Assembly: GCA_008711295.1 (NCBI GenBank)
Contig: VUYV01000015.1
Span: 5,505,850 to 5,569,849 of the forward strand
DNA length: 64,000 nucleotides
Source: Anarhynchus alexandrinus
Lineage: Eukaryota > Chordata > Aves > Charadriiformes > Charadriidae
Reading direction: 5' to 3'
In this document: in pieces, positions 49,065-61,980 of the stretch
Layout: each line of letters begins with the position of its first letter
Numbering within the stretch: position 1 is the first letter of the stretch
The notes under the pieces: generated by a model
The model's input: only the letters and a program-made list of their open reading frames with translations
What the model was told of the DNA's origin: nothing
Databases searched by the model: none
Made by a program: the position numbers and the translations under genes

Positions 49065-49790
49065 TAGGAAAAAATGGGTGAGCTGGGCGTTGTGGGTCAG
49101 TCACTGTAATTGCAATTCTGAGAAAAATGATGGAGCACATAACCAGTGACATATAAAAATGCAAAGGAATAAGGAGATGATCAGCATCCATCACAAATTT
49201 GTCAAAAACAAGGAAGTCAAAGCAATGTACTTTACTTTGGAGAATTTCTTCAAGACTCCCCATGTGTCCAGATAGCCTAAACAGTTGATGGATATGAGAG
49301 AGTTTGCATATTAAAAGTAGCAACCACACTGAGCTAAAAAGTTAGTATGTCAGAGGAGAATATCAGAATTTAGCTATCAAACTGAGGCAAAACCCAGGAT
49401 GTTGCTCAGTAAAGAGTGGTGGGAAGAAGACACTAGCTGCCGTAGACAGATTGATCATGATTGACTAGAGACAGCAGTTCTGTAGAAAGTGCTCTAGAGT
49501 CTAGAGTATCCGTAGTGGAGAGAAGTAGTAGCAGACAAATTACAGCAAGGATGAGTCTGCTTCAGTATTAACTACAACTTTTTAAATTAGATCATGAAGT
49601 ATTGAAATAGATTACACAAGCTGGCTATGGTTCCTCCAACATCAGAGGTCTTTAAGAAAAAATTAGACAAATATCCATTAGAAATTACATGGAAATAGCT
49701 GATCTTTTCTTAGAGAAGGAAAATACGTTGGAGATGCCTATGATACCAACCAATTCTGTGCTTCAAGCATCGATATTTTGCATGTATAAC
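49065..49790 (+). mobile_element. Ancient CR1/L3-like LINE remnant
   Basis: The plus strand carries a degraded reverse transcriptase: GTGGGTCAGTCACTGTAATTG followed by CTGAGAAAAATGATGGAGCA (PVSLT...KIMEQI region), then ATCAGCATCCATCACAAATTTG (SQHGF region) and TCAAAAACAAGG. A separate tail-like part near 49600-49780 (AATAGATTACACAAGCTGGC, then GTCTTTAAGAAAAAATTAGA) matches the C-terminal end. The middle is missing, so it is an internally deleted old copy. Confidence 0.65.
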
Positions 49791-52700
49791 TGATTGTGTT
49801 GACCTCTACTCCTGGTGGACGACAAACAGAGATGTGCTGAAATGTTGCTATTGCAATTCTAATCTGCCCAAAGACATAATCTCTTAAAAGAGTTCATTCT
49901 TTCAAGATCAAGGACTGAAAAATGCAGAATTAGACCTAGGTTCTAAGGAAAACTTTTTTTTTTCTCTTTCTGTCATATGGTGCACACATCAAACTTATAT
50001 TTTCTTAAAAATTATATATAACTAGCCACAGTTAAATAGTCTACTATAAACTCTTTACACAATTGGGCATAGACAAATCATGTGGGGTTGATAAGATGGC
50101 AATAGTGCTTTTGCCCATATAAAATAGGTTTGGATAGGAGCTTTTTCATAAACTGTGATGTGGAGTCCATTTTTCTGTCAGTAGAGTACATGAATGAACT
50201 GCAACCGCTCTTCCACTCACTGTGAGAAAAGGTTCCATAACAATGTGCAACATAATGTTTCACCAGCCATTTCATTGTCCATCTCTGGTCTCATCATAAG
50301 CTGCAAGAGCAAAAGCTGAATTGGTTTGCTTACACATCAAAAACCTTGATATTGAATTACAATTTGAGCTTACATGCCTCTAATGGGTGTGTTGATGTGA
50401 TGATAATAATAATAATAATAATAATGGTAATAATAAGAATAACACTTTGCATCTCTGTAATTGCACTCTGATTATACCAACATGATTTACAAACACTAAT
50501 TATGTGAGCTTTTCAAAGCTCTTGTAACAAACGTAATAGGCCCAGATACAGCAATTACAATCATACTTCTCTTTCAGCACGAATTTTCTTAAGACTTGTG
50601 CATAATCTATTACAAAGAAAATAGAACGATATGAGCATTTTGGCTAAAACTAGTGTGCTGAAGATCTAGATATTATTTTTATTCTTATTAAGCTACTTTG
50701 TTTTCTTACATATCATTGTGTCAACACACAATGAACACTTTAAATTTTTCTTTCCTCATTTGCAAAACAAAAGTTAGTTTGCAAATTGCAAACTTTGCAA
50801 CTCATTCATAATCGATGTAAGTAGCTTATTAAATATTAATTTATTGGAAAAAGCTCAGTATCTTGACTTTCCTCTTCACTCTGTGTTCAGTGTTTTATGT
50901 AACCTGCATGCTGTTGTTTCTCTCATGTGACAGTTTGATTTCTATTGCATACTAATATGTTTAAAGTAGCCATTATGGAAATAGCAAAGCTGAAATTTGC
51001 TTCATATAAGTATTTTATTTCAAAGCATGGTATACTTTTCACGCAATTCCTCAAATATAAAAAATGAATAAAAAATAATTCTCAAAATATAGTTGAATAT
51101 GCATAGGTACTATGAACTAATTTTGTGTTTTAAATCTGAAACATCTACCTACAATCTGCTCCAGGGCCACACTTCCTCATGACATTCCACCACCTGTTTA
51201 ATTTCCTTCAGTGCAGTGTTATCCTTCTACAGAAACATTTTCTCCCTCCCTGCTGCCCTTTAGCTCTACTTTGCCTTTTTGGAGTTAGACCTTTAGATTT
51301 GTCAGAAATAAGACACATCATTGCTTGAAAGTGAACATTTTACAGCTCAATGTTGCTTTTGTATATTTTTAATATTGTTTTATATCCTCAAGGAAATTTT
51401 ATGTGATCTAAGCCAAGGTGTCTGAATTAACATCAGAGTAGAGCTCTTTTTGATATCTTGGATCAATGAGTAAATTTTGTGGTAAGACAACATATATCAT
51501 GGCCCGTCAGCTTCTCCTGTTTGTGGGAAAGCAGAATCTGCTTGGTTACAGTCATGGACCAAATTCTATATTCCTCTAGTACCATCAGTGATAACTGAAG
51601 CAAATGGTGGTATTATAAGAAATTTTACAAGATATTAAGTTCAGTTGATATAGTCCATCCTACTTCATCCTTTTCTATGCCTTTACACCACTGCAGTTAA
51701 ATTTCTGCAGGGTTTGATTCAAAGAATTAAAATGAAGAATTTCCAAAAATTACATTTCTTTCATCAAAAAAATTAATAACTTAAAGGTTTTTCCTCTCTT
51801 GCCTTTATTTTTAGCTTGGAAAATTAGAAGATTTCTACTTTTAGAAGTATTCTACTTTTCTTCTACTTCATTTATATTTTGATATTAGACAATTATAAAA
51901 AAATCTTCCTGTAACTATAAAATTCTGCAATATTTCTAGAACTTAGATATAGCTTAAAGTAAACACATAGATACACACACACATATAGAGAAAACACGGT
52001 CCTTTGCTGATTTAAAAAGTACCTATGTTTTATTTCTGATCTGCTTAAATCAATTCCACGGGTATACAGCAACACAAAATGTATTTAGCTTAATAAGAAC
52101 TTCTTATCCCAACAGCCATATTAAGTAATTTCTTACTTGTTTCTTGTATGTCTTTACATAGTCTGCATTACAGCAGAACCAATGCTAATAAATATTGATT
52201 TGAAACAAAGTAAAATCGAAAGATATCCCACATAACATTTTGTAAATCAAGCTTAAATTCAATGTAAGAAAAAAGTTCCAGTGAAACAAAAAAACAAGAA
52301 TGTCTTTCTGTATTGTGATAAAACCTATGTACTTTGCTAATAGACAATGTATTTAACAACCTTAATAGCGTTTTGAAAAGAAACAGTTCACTACATTTAG
52401 TCAATACTTGCATCCTGGTTCTCTAGAATTCACCAAAACTCTTCCAGTATAAAAATGGACAATGTGTAGATATTTAAAATTAAATATTGAATTATAATTA
52501 TCAGTGCAATTTGAAGTGACTGGAGGTCTTGTACTGATGTATATCTGCAGTGAATAGACATAAAAACATGTGCTATTTCAAGTGATTCTGATTTTTACAA
52601 GAATACCAATTCCCGTTATAAATTCTTTGCTGAATCCATTTAAACAAAGGCCAATTGTAGCGAGTGGAAGACTATTTGAACTGGTTGAGAATGGAGGAAT

Positions 52701-55700
52701 AGGCTCCTAGTCGAGGCTTATTGAAGTTTTGTTGCCAATTAAGGAAAAGTCTTACTGCAGAAACAAGCACTATGGCAAGGGAAACAAAAGCTCAGCCTGA
52801 TGTCTGTATAACAGGGTGTGAGGAACCCTGCAAATGACAGAATGTTTATTTGAAGATGATGAAAAAATACATCCAGGAAGCAATAGTCAAGATTTTAACA
52901 ATGTGTGTGTGAGTTGCTCAAGGGTTTGCTTTCAAAATCACAACACAAAATAATTTAGCAAAGCACCAACTAAAAGGTTTTCAGTAGAAAAAAAATCCTT
53001 CTTTTCTGAAATTACAAAAATAATAAAGACCATTTCTATAAAGAGGCATTGATGTCCATGGAAAGTGGGGTTGCTTTGACTAGAAAATACGAAAGGAGAA
53101 CCTGTTGCGGGTCAAGTATTTATCATTGTATTAGGATATTAGGAAAATTTAAAAAAATTGTTTTTCTTCCAGAAAATGTAACTTCTAATAGTGGCAGCTG
53201 CAGAAGAAGCTAAATCACAACAATTTTGTGTCCATCTCCCAGTTTACTCTGTTGCAGATGTACCAGTACAGCAGGACAAACAACCTTGGTGCTACCACAC
53301 TTTGCTCCACCCATGGAGCACCTATGGTTTTGGAGGAGTCCAGACCTCTCTTGCTATGCCTGAAAAGCAGGACTACTTTGGAGTTTGCGAGAAAGAGAGC
53401 GCTTAAAGCTGGTTTTATTCTCAAACTAAGTGTTTGTCACATTAGGCCACTGCTGCTGCAGACATCTCAGATCTCAGGGCTCACCATCAGCTGCAGTCAA
53501 AAAGTGAGCATCGGAGGGCATGCAGCTATTTGTGGACAAATTATATGACTGATCTGACCTCAGAAAAAAGACTGGCAAGTGCTCCCTTTTTATACTTGCA
53601 GTGTGCTTAGCCTAGAACAGGATGTATTCTGAGTGTTACCAACATGCAGAATTAATAAAAAGGAATAACAATTAGTACCTGTCTTTTGGTCCTGAAACCA
53701 GTGTTCTCTAAAGCTGATGAAAAGATTACCTCTGAATTACAGCGATAGAATAGGGATCTTGATGCAGGGAGAAAAACTGAATAAATATGAATTTAAGTGC
53801 TTTATAATGAACAAATAGCATGAGCCTGGTCCTTCCTGGCAACCCTCTGTGGCAAATCCTTCTGTTGCCTTTGTCTGATGTATTTGCACTGTCCTGAGTT
53901 CATTTTGTTTTTTCCTAAAAGACTACTCCTACTCCTCTGGAGCAGTCTACTTTGTCCGCTTTCAGTCACTGAGGTCCAGTGAAGGTCTTACTCAGCAAAA
54001 AAACCCAGAATATGATATACTTTTGTGAGGGTAAAGGGCAAAGTAATGCATCTTCTCACAAATTGTTTATATTCTTTCATCTTTGTCAGGCAAAAGCAAT
54101 AGTTTCTTTCACATTATCTAGACTTCCACCTCAGAAAGTCTGAAACCCTACAGTTCTACAGTATTTAATTCTTAAGTGCACATATATTTAAGCAGAAGCA
54201 AATCCCTTCTGCTTTCAAAGAAGAAATTTATATGCCCCTGTCTTTCCTGCGGCATAATCCACAGCACTGCTGGTAGGACATCGAGTTAAATCCTGCACCT
54301 TGTGAGTGCGCAATTATCATACCCTCAGAAAAAGCACTTGAGTTTTTAGAGGAACACAGAAAGTTAAGATGATGTATAATATCCTCCTCATGGGCTGTTT
54401 TAAATTGCTACATTGCAGAGCCAAAATGCTGTGCTTTTTTTTTTTATTTTTTTTTTTAAGGCTGTCTTTCCAAACAACACCAGTGTCCTATGCTTAAATG
54501 CATTTATTTTAGAGACCTCAAATTTGTGGATTCAATTGGCTGGTTTATTTTGTGATCATCTCTCCCTCTTGTGGCTGATTTCAGCAAGGAAAAGGACTGT
54601 TATTTACAATTAAATTGAAACCAGGTAACCCTGATTATTATCTAACATCAAGATGTTGCTATGTATGTTTAAGTTACAGAGTGTTGCAAATTATTAAGGA
54701 CATAATTTGATGCCCCCCACTTAAAGGTGTACATTTATACTTACATAGTGCAGAAATATTATCGTCTCATTAGACCTTATCCACCTTAACTCTCACCTGT
54801 TAAACGACTGTGTAGGTTATGATGTTCAATGAATGTGTGTAACTGAAGCATTTTTTAAAGAAAGCTTTCAAAAGTGGGATTTTATTTTTTTTTTCATTTG
54901 CATGAGTGTTGTCAAATTAATACTAGTTTCTCCCTAGGGAAAAAAAAAAAGAGTATACTAAATATCGTTGTATGGTAAATCTTATTGTAAAGCTGTATAG
55001 AACCACATACTGCCTCATTGCTTAAAGTAGCTGTAAAGGTTATGGATTTCTCCGAAGGAGAAAAATATATTTTCAGAAAGCTATATCTTCATGTTCTTCC
55101 CCTCACATATTTGCCATTCTTTTATACAGACTGAGTTATACTGTTTTCCTGTCAGTTGTTTTGGGCCCCTCACATGGCATTCTGAAAAATAAAACATTCA
55201 GGGAAACAAACAGCTGCTCTTGAGGGAAAAAAAAATATAAACAAATGAAACCAAAAAACAAACAAACCAAAATTTGGTAGTATAACCACAGAACTGAGCA
55301 AGAAGGGGACTTAGACAAGAATTATGCATGGGGTGGGTTGGGGCAGGGGCTTGTATATGTGTGAGAAAGGACAGATCTGCAGAAATAGTTTTCCTTTAGT
55401 CCATGTTTAGGTTAACAACCAGATGTTTAGAGGGGTTTACAGAGAGGTGGTGGTAAAGCAGTTAAGTTCTGGTGACTTGGACTGGATCTTCTTTCTGGAC
55501 TCTGACCAACACTGGGTTCCAGTTGGTCCAATGTGAGTGGACACCACTCAGCACACTGGGAGCTAAACATGGCCGTCAGCAATGACCTCTGCATCTCTTC
55601 TTCATGCCACAGAGCCTATAGATAGTGGGGTGTCTGGCTACCAGACCGCAAAGAGAATTCTAAGAGTTTTTTAATTGCCCAGGGTGTCTAAGACATTCAC

Positions 55701-58700
55701 GTAGAACTGAGATGTCTAACACAGAACCTACTTATCTCCTTCTGGAGAAATTGCAGAAATTTGCTGGGTTACTTTATTCTCAAAGCACACTGGAAGTGTA
55801 TGCAGGGACTGATGAATCAACCTCCAGCAGGTGAGATTAACCTTGGAATTACAACACACTTATGTGTGTATTAACAATACCTCCACTAACTCCGTGGGAC
55901 CTAAGTCTGGCTTGTAAGATGACGACTACATTTACCTCCTAGTCTAGCTCTGAATCCTACCCTGATATATTTTAAACATGTCAGCTTAACGATCTGTTTA
56001 AGTTTGCAAAAGCTAGGGACATACATTGCAATCTAACAGCTTTGAAAAGGGCAGGCTACCAGTCCTCCTGAAAAGAAAGCTCAAAGGGCAAACAAGTGTT
56101 TTCTACGAAGTATGATTTAAACAAAATAAAATAGAAAAAAAAAAAACATGTTTTTCAGGAAAGTCTTTAAAGAAATCAGGATTTCCCAATAAATTATTCT
56201 AGTTTCAGTGATGAATAGTGGAACGCAAACATTCCTGATAATGCCATTAGCATCCTTTTAGCAATTTTCAACTTTTTCACTTGAGAGTTGTGGCCTGACA
56301 TTGCTTGTTCATCTACTTAAGTCATCTGTTCCTCACCATGGCAACTGGGAAATTTCTGTACATCAGTGGTCTGAAGTATAAATGCATTTATTGTCCTTGC
56401 TGTGTTCTCTAGGGTGAGGAAACGAGGGTTGTCTTACATCATGGAAACAGCAAGGTCTGTAGCCAACCTTATTTCTGCGTGAGTAAAAGTTTTCCAATCA
56501 TACTTCATCATCATTCAAAATAGCATTTGTGTCCATTTTCTCATAGTCCCCCTCTTGCTGATAGTTTCATCATTTCTAAAAGACATTAGCCTCACCCAGA
56601 GGGAAAGTTTTTCCTTCAGCTACTAGCCTGCTTTGCTTCGAGATTAAAAGACTAAAATCTTGACCTTCTTGGTTTTGATCCGTATTAACGTAGTGGAGGG
56701 AATTTTGGTCTCAGGGTCTGTGATTTTATTCCTACAAGGAATAAAATGAGCCCTCTTAGAGATTACAGCATATGTGTTTGCTTGTCCAAGTCAACCCATG
56801 GTGGTATATAGCCAGTATTTGCAGTTGTTTAGTTAAGAAGATCTAAGCTAACTGAAATAAATTGCTCACTTGAAATTGCTCAAGTGGCTTGGCACCCACA
56901 TTTATCTGCCCTGATGCTATAGCTCAGGGACTGGAGGAGATTTAAAGGCTGAAGAGAAATGAGTTAATTTTATGAACCTTGTTTTGATTTAGAGAGCCAA
57001 TACAAATATTATTGTACCTTTTTTATGCTTACCACAAGCTCTTTTAAAAATGTATGAAAGCAAAACTCCATTCTGCCATAATGAGACATAACATACTCTG
57101 GCTATATAAAAATGATACATTGAAATACTTTCTTCAGAAAATAGTTTCTGAAAAATGTAGACTTTAGGACCATTGCTATCATGTACTTCTCATAAAAGTT
57201 CCAATTAAGCATTAAATTATATCTTTATATATATTTGAAGCAAACAAACCTTTCAAACTTTGGTTTTACTTTGAGATTTTCTAGCTGCTGGGATAAGCCT
57301 ATTCTATTAGAGCTTATTTTACAATGAGCTCTTTATCAGATCTGCAGCTAGCTTGTAAACCCTAGGGGTTCAAATACAAGTGGACAAATCTCTTCAAGGT
57401 TTGCTTGAAACATGTGAAAAGCTTACTATTATTTTCCCGTTAGATTCAGGTCAGAACTAATTTTGAGAAGACCTTTTAAACCTCTGATACTGTAACACCC
57501 CAGGTAAGAAGTGAAGTGGAAATGGAGAAAATATGATAATTTGAGCTGACGGAGGCAAGCTACAAAAACAATTCTTTGAGCAAAGGAAGAAAAAAAAATC
57601 TGTACAAAACATCTTTTTGATAACATTTTCAGTAATATTTTCTGTTTCTTTAACAATATCTTTTAGTACTTTGAACAGTATTTTTTTTTTTTTAATCTTA
57701 TCATTAACATTTCATGCTGCAGGCAGAACAGAAGGTGGCAAGAGTCTTTTGATTGGTTTTGGCTGAATACATTTGGCAGGTTGATGCTGCAGATAATCAC
57801 TACACAACTCTTTTCTGGCTTCGGGAATGGGATTGATAACTGGACAAGACCTGATTCCTTGTCCTACCAAGTCTTGTGTACAACAGTCCACACGTCCTTG
57901 CATTGCCTCCCAAATAACACAGCAAAGGTCACCTGAATCAGTTCTCAACTTACAACACTAGCCTTGAGCTCAGCGTCAGGGCCAGTGGCATCTGGGCTGT
58001 GTGAAATTGGTATAAACCGGGGCATTTCGGGTTGAAACATGTCCTTAGAATGCTGCTGCCACCCAAAGACACAAGCCGGTATTGCTGTACTGCTGTGTAC
58101 ACAGGAATCCGCTGCCACTAGTTTTGGAAAGAAATAGGAAGGCAGATATGCCATCATTCCTCAAGTTCCACTTTTTCTGCTAAGGCTCTACGAGAACCAT
58201 TTTTTTTTCTTCTTTAAAAAAAACACCTCACTTTCATGAGAAATAACTGGTTTCAAAATTATGAAATATAGCATTCCCCCTATCTCATGAAAACATCTAT
58301 TTTCTGTGATGTGAACATCAGGCTGTGCTGCAGAGCACAGTCATTGTTCCTTGCCCTTCCCATGTCTTCCTGTAAAGGATCTCGCTAATTTTTCATGTCA
58401 AACACCTCAGCAAATTTTTCTTTGTTTGGAGTACTTAAACGGCAATCAGGTATTCTTCTAAAACAATCTGCTCTAGATCAGCAGATTAGATAAGGCCCAA
58501 TTAGCACTTTTTACCTTTTCTGGCATGACCGTTTACATGAGATAAATTCCTAGGCTTCACTGAGGAGAAATCAAGAGACAAAGTTATGTTGCTGCAATTA
58601 TAGCAACGTTTACTTTAGCACAGACTTGTAGCAGGATGAGTCATTATCCAAACTGGGGAAAAATCCTATAAACATAGATGTCTTTTTTAATCTACTTTAC

Positions 58701-61700
58701 ATATTAATTTTCTAAGTACCTCTGGTCAATGCATTAGAATACAATTCTCCTGAGTGATTAAAATGCTTTTTTTCGTATTTTTTCCAGCACTTAGTATATA
58801 ACCATAGTTATATTACTGTCACAACTTCGCTGTACATTTCACACTTAACCAAAACTAGATTTTACAAAGAGTCTAGTGTTACAATTTATAAAAAATGTCA
58901 TGTGTTTCTTTTTCTTTTTAACTTTAACAAACACACTCCTCACTACAGTAAATTTTATATCTCAGCATATCTACAGTACATCTTTATTACCTCAAAGTAA
59001 GTTCCTAGACCCAAATTTGTCCTGCTTTTCCGCAAAGCCCAACCATTTCACTGAGGTTTACAAAGCTGTTTAGAAGTAGTTTATCTTGCTGTAAGAAGGG
59101 TCACATTAATTTCTCTGCCTTTGTTAAATTCTTTATAACAGTCTCTCTCGTATTAACATCTAGCAAGTTGCTCTGTTATATTAAGAGAGAAATTCCTTCA
59201 TTATCCTATCTGGTGGGTACTGAGTGCTTCAACCTATTTGTGATTTTCATCTGTGTGTTTGTTCTTCTGTGAAATTATGCAGGCTATTACTATTTGGACA
59301 TAATTAATCCTACTTCTACTCTTTGGTGGGGAGTTCCACAGGTTAATTGTGCTATTATACAATTATGCTTCAATACTTGTGAAACACTGCTTGTTTCAGC
59401 TGTAATTTGGCTTACGTTATCACCCCTCTTTCTATATTAACCTTCTTGTCACCGCCTCCACTTTTCTGTGGCTTAAAATTCACTCTTGTGTATGATCTGA
59501 CAATACTTGAATGTGGGAGCTTTGCCAGCACTGAATAGTCAACTCCAGCGTCCTCCACTGCTTTTCAATCCTCACTCAACACCACCAAAACTGGTACTAA
59601 AAGACAAACACAGACACTTCCCCTGTTTCTTCACCTTCAGCCTCATAACCAGACCACTTCGTTTTATTTTATTAACCTTAACGATGTCACTAGCTTACAT
59701 TATTTTTACTATTGTTGCAGGGTTTGTAATTTAATACAAACTTTACAACATTTATGTTGGTTGTCAGACTAGGAAAACTAAATTCTCTACATAGAGTTTA
59801 TATTAGGTTCCAGACACATTAGCAAATGTGTCTATATGTTCACCTCGTCTGAGATATAGTATGAGGCCACTTTCCTTTGAGGCAGAAGGCAAGGGAATTG
59901 CTGTGCTTGAAGAATTGCTGGACACCTGGCAGTTATAAAGCTTCCTCTGGTTAATTTACCCACAGTTTAAACCCATGAAGGAAGGTGGACAATGTTGGTG
60001 ACATACCTGGGGAGTCTGTATGGAGAGAGCTAGTGAAAGTGATGCTGCATGTTGGTATGTTCTGAATAATAATGAAATTGAGACTGTGGCAAAATCAAAC
60101 CTCATGCTTCTGAATCTATTGAGCATCCTGACTAACTTAAGGACACTGCCCTGGCCAAAATCTTCCTATGAATGGATACCATGGTTTTTGGTTCTGGACA
60201 CTTCACTCAGAATTTGGTCCTCCTACTTTGCAGGGAATTAAATTACCTCACTTCTCCCTCTATACGTGTCCTGTAGCAGAAACAGGAGGAAACAGTTCTA
60301 TTTTCAAATAACTCGATGAATGAGAAAAACATTAATGGCTGCAGCTTCCATGCCTCCTCGGGATTTAGTCACAGAGCTCCCATCAGCTTCAGGATTGAAA
60401 CATCTCGTACGCTCTTTGAAAATATGCCTCAAAGATTTTTACCACAAAAGCAAAACACAAAGGCAGCAAAGAAATTGAGAGTGAAAGTGGAAACTCCCTT
60501 CCTCATGTGTATTGCTGGAGTCTTCATAATGCAGCTAATCTTGTACCTCATAAAATGCAATAACCAGATATGACAGATGATTTTAAAAGGAGAAAGAAGA
60601 CAACACGAGCTTGCCATTTGAAGTGTGCTGCTTAGAGACGTACTCTGACATTAAAACAAACCCCCTTCAGAAGCAGAGTGCCACAGCCCCGTTGACACCA
60701 GCAGTGCTCCAGTAATGAGCTTGCTGGGACTGTGCTCCGTCACTCTGAGCAAGTGCTAAGGAAGCACAGGGAGCATGAATTAGAGGCATCAGACCAGCTG
60801 CACAGCTGAGGGAGAAAACTGTACTTAAGTGAGATTGACGGAAAAGTTATAGCTCAGATGTTGGAGCTGAATTTACCTCTCCACAGGTCCTTTTTCTTCA
60901 TTTTGTCAAAATTTGCATGCTCCCTAAGTGACTCTACTTGAAACCTAACTAAGCAGCTAGCTCCACGGCAAGTGCTTACCAGACAGAAGATATTACTGGC
61001 TTGGAAGTGAGCTGGCAGGATGAGAGAAAAAGTGCAGGGGACACCCAGGACCTTATCTGCTACTGCTTCCAGCCCACTGTCTTTGGCGAGTCATATAGAA
61101 TGTCATCCATCTCACCTTATTTTATCTATCCAAAATATATTTATCAGCCTAAAATGGTCACCAAGATACATGAAGGGAGAGGGAAAACTCATGATTCCCC
61201 TTTCCTATCTTTGGTGTTTATGTCTAGGTGAGACAGTACTGGAAACTATTCCATACTTTACATATGCCATATGTACATAGTTCTATGCACGTATGTGGTT
61301 AGTGAGAAAACAATAGTATATGTATATGTTTAATTAATCTGATTTCAGATATGGTTTTAGGCATGTAAAATTTTAAAATAAGAGTTTGGAATAATGATCT
61401 AGGTTGGGGGAAGGAGGCTATGTCCTTTTCTTCTGTTTCCTTTTCTCTAGGTTCAAGTCATTTTGAATCTAGCTGTCTTCAACACAAGCCTTGATAAGGA
61501 AGCTTGTAAAATGCTCTTAGGTTGGTAGCTTTCTTGTGTCTTACGACACTGTTTTTTTTCTTTAAAAACTCAGAATCAAGATTCATCATACTATCATTTT
61601 TAACGGCATTTACAAATACAGATTTTACAAACCTTCTGAGTGCATAGCAAAGCCAGGCAACAGTCAAGAGCAGGACATGGAGGTATAGAAATTGAAAAGT

Positions 61701-61811
61701 AAGTAAATGCAGCTTAGGATATTAGACCTACGGTTTTCCAAATTAATCTCCAGACTTTGTAAGGAACCTGACTGGGTTTTCAATGTCTTATGTTAGAGAT
61801 GATGTTAATAC
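49791..61811. other. Intergenic stretch, no gene seen
   Basis: Long AT-rich DNA without a convincing gene. It holds a (TAA)n microsatellite at about 50403-50424, T-runs near 54428-54458 and 57681-57693, and an inverted repeat at 50713-50734. Two consecutive minus-strand open frames (57712-57948 and 57945-58157) and a 71-codon plus frame (53191-53406) match nothing I recognise and are probably chance. Confidence 0.65.
50403..50424. repeat. (TAA)n microsatellite
   Basis: About seven perfect ATA/TAA units, followed by interrupted units to about 50440. Likely length-polymorphic. Confidence 0.9.
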
Positions 61812-61980
61812 AAGAAAGACACTGAGATTCTGGAGCATGTCCAGAGAAGGGCAATGAAGCTGGTGAGGGGTCTGGAGCACTAGTCTTATGAGGAGCAGCT
61901 GAGGGAACTCGGGTTGTTTAGTCTGGAGAAAAGGAGGATGAGGGGAAGTCCCTTCCAACCTATACAATTGTAAGATTCTG
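61812..61980 (+). mobile_element. CR1 fragment with internal deletion
   Basis: Reads GATTCTGGAGCATGTCCAGA and continues through TTTAGTCTGGAGAAAAGGAG, then jumps at about 61945 from AGGATGAGGGGAA directly to the 3' end segment GTCCCTTCCAACC and a degraded terminal octamer (GTAAGATTCTG). The intervening several hundred bases of the usual CR1 3' region are missing. Confidence 0.85.

Noticed and set aside
53191..53406. 71-codon plus-strand open frame starting MAAAEEAKSQQF
   Set aside because: Somewhat protein-like in composition but no homology I can name and no neighbouring exons.
57712..58157. Two consecutive minus-strand open frames (78 and 70 codons)
   Set aside because: They resemble no family I recognise, are in different frames and lack splice signals. 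A transposon fragment or chance is more likely.
59507..59734. 75-codon frame with a hydrophobic C-terminal segment
   Set aside because: Hydrophobic stretches are common in T-rich chance frames, and there is no family match.
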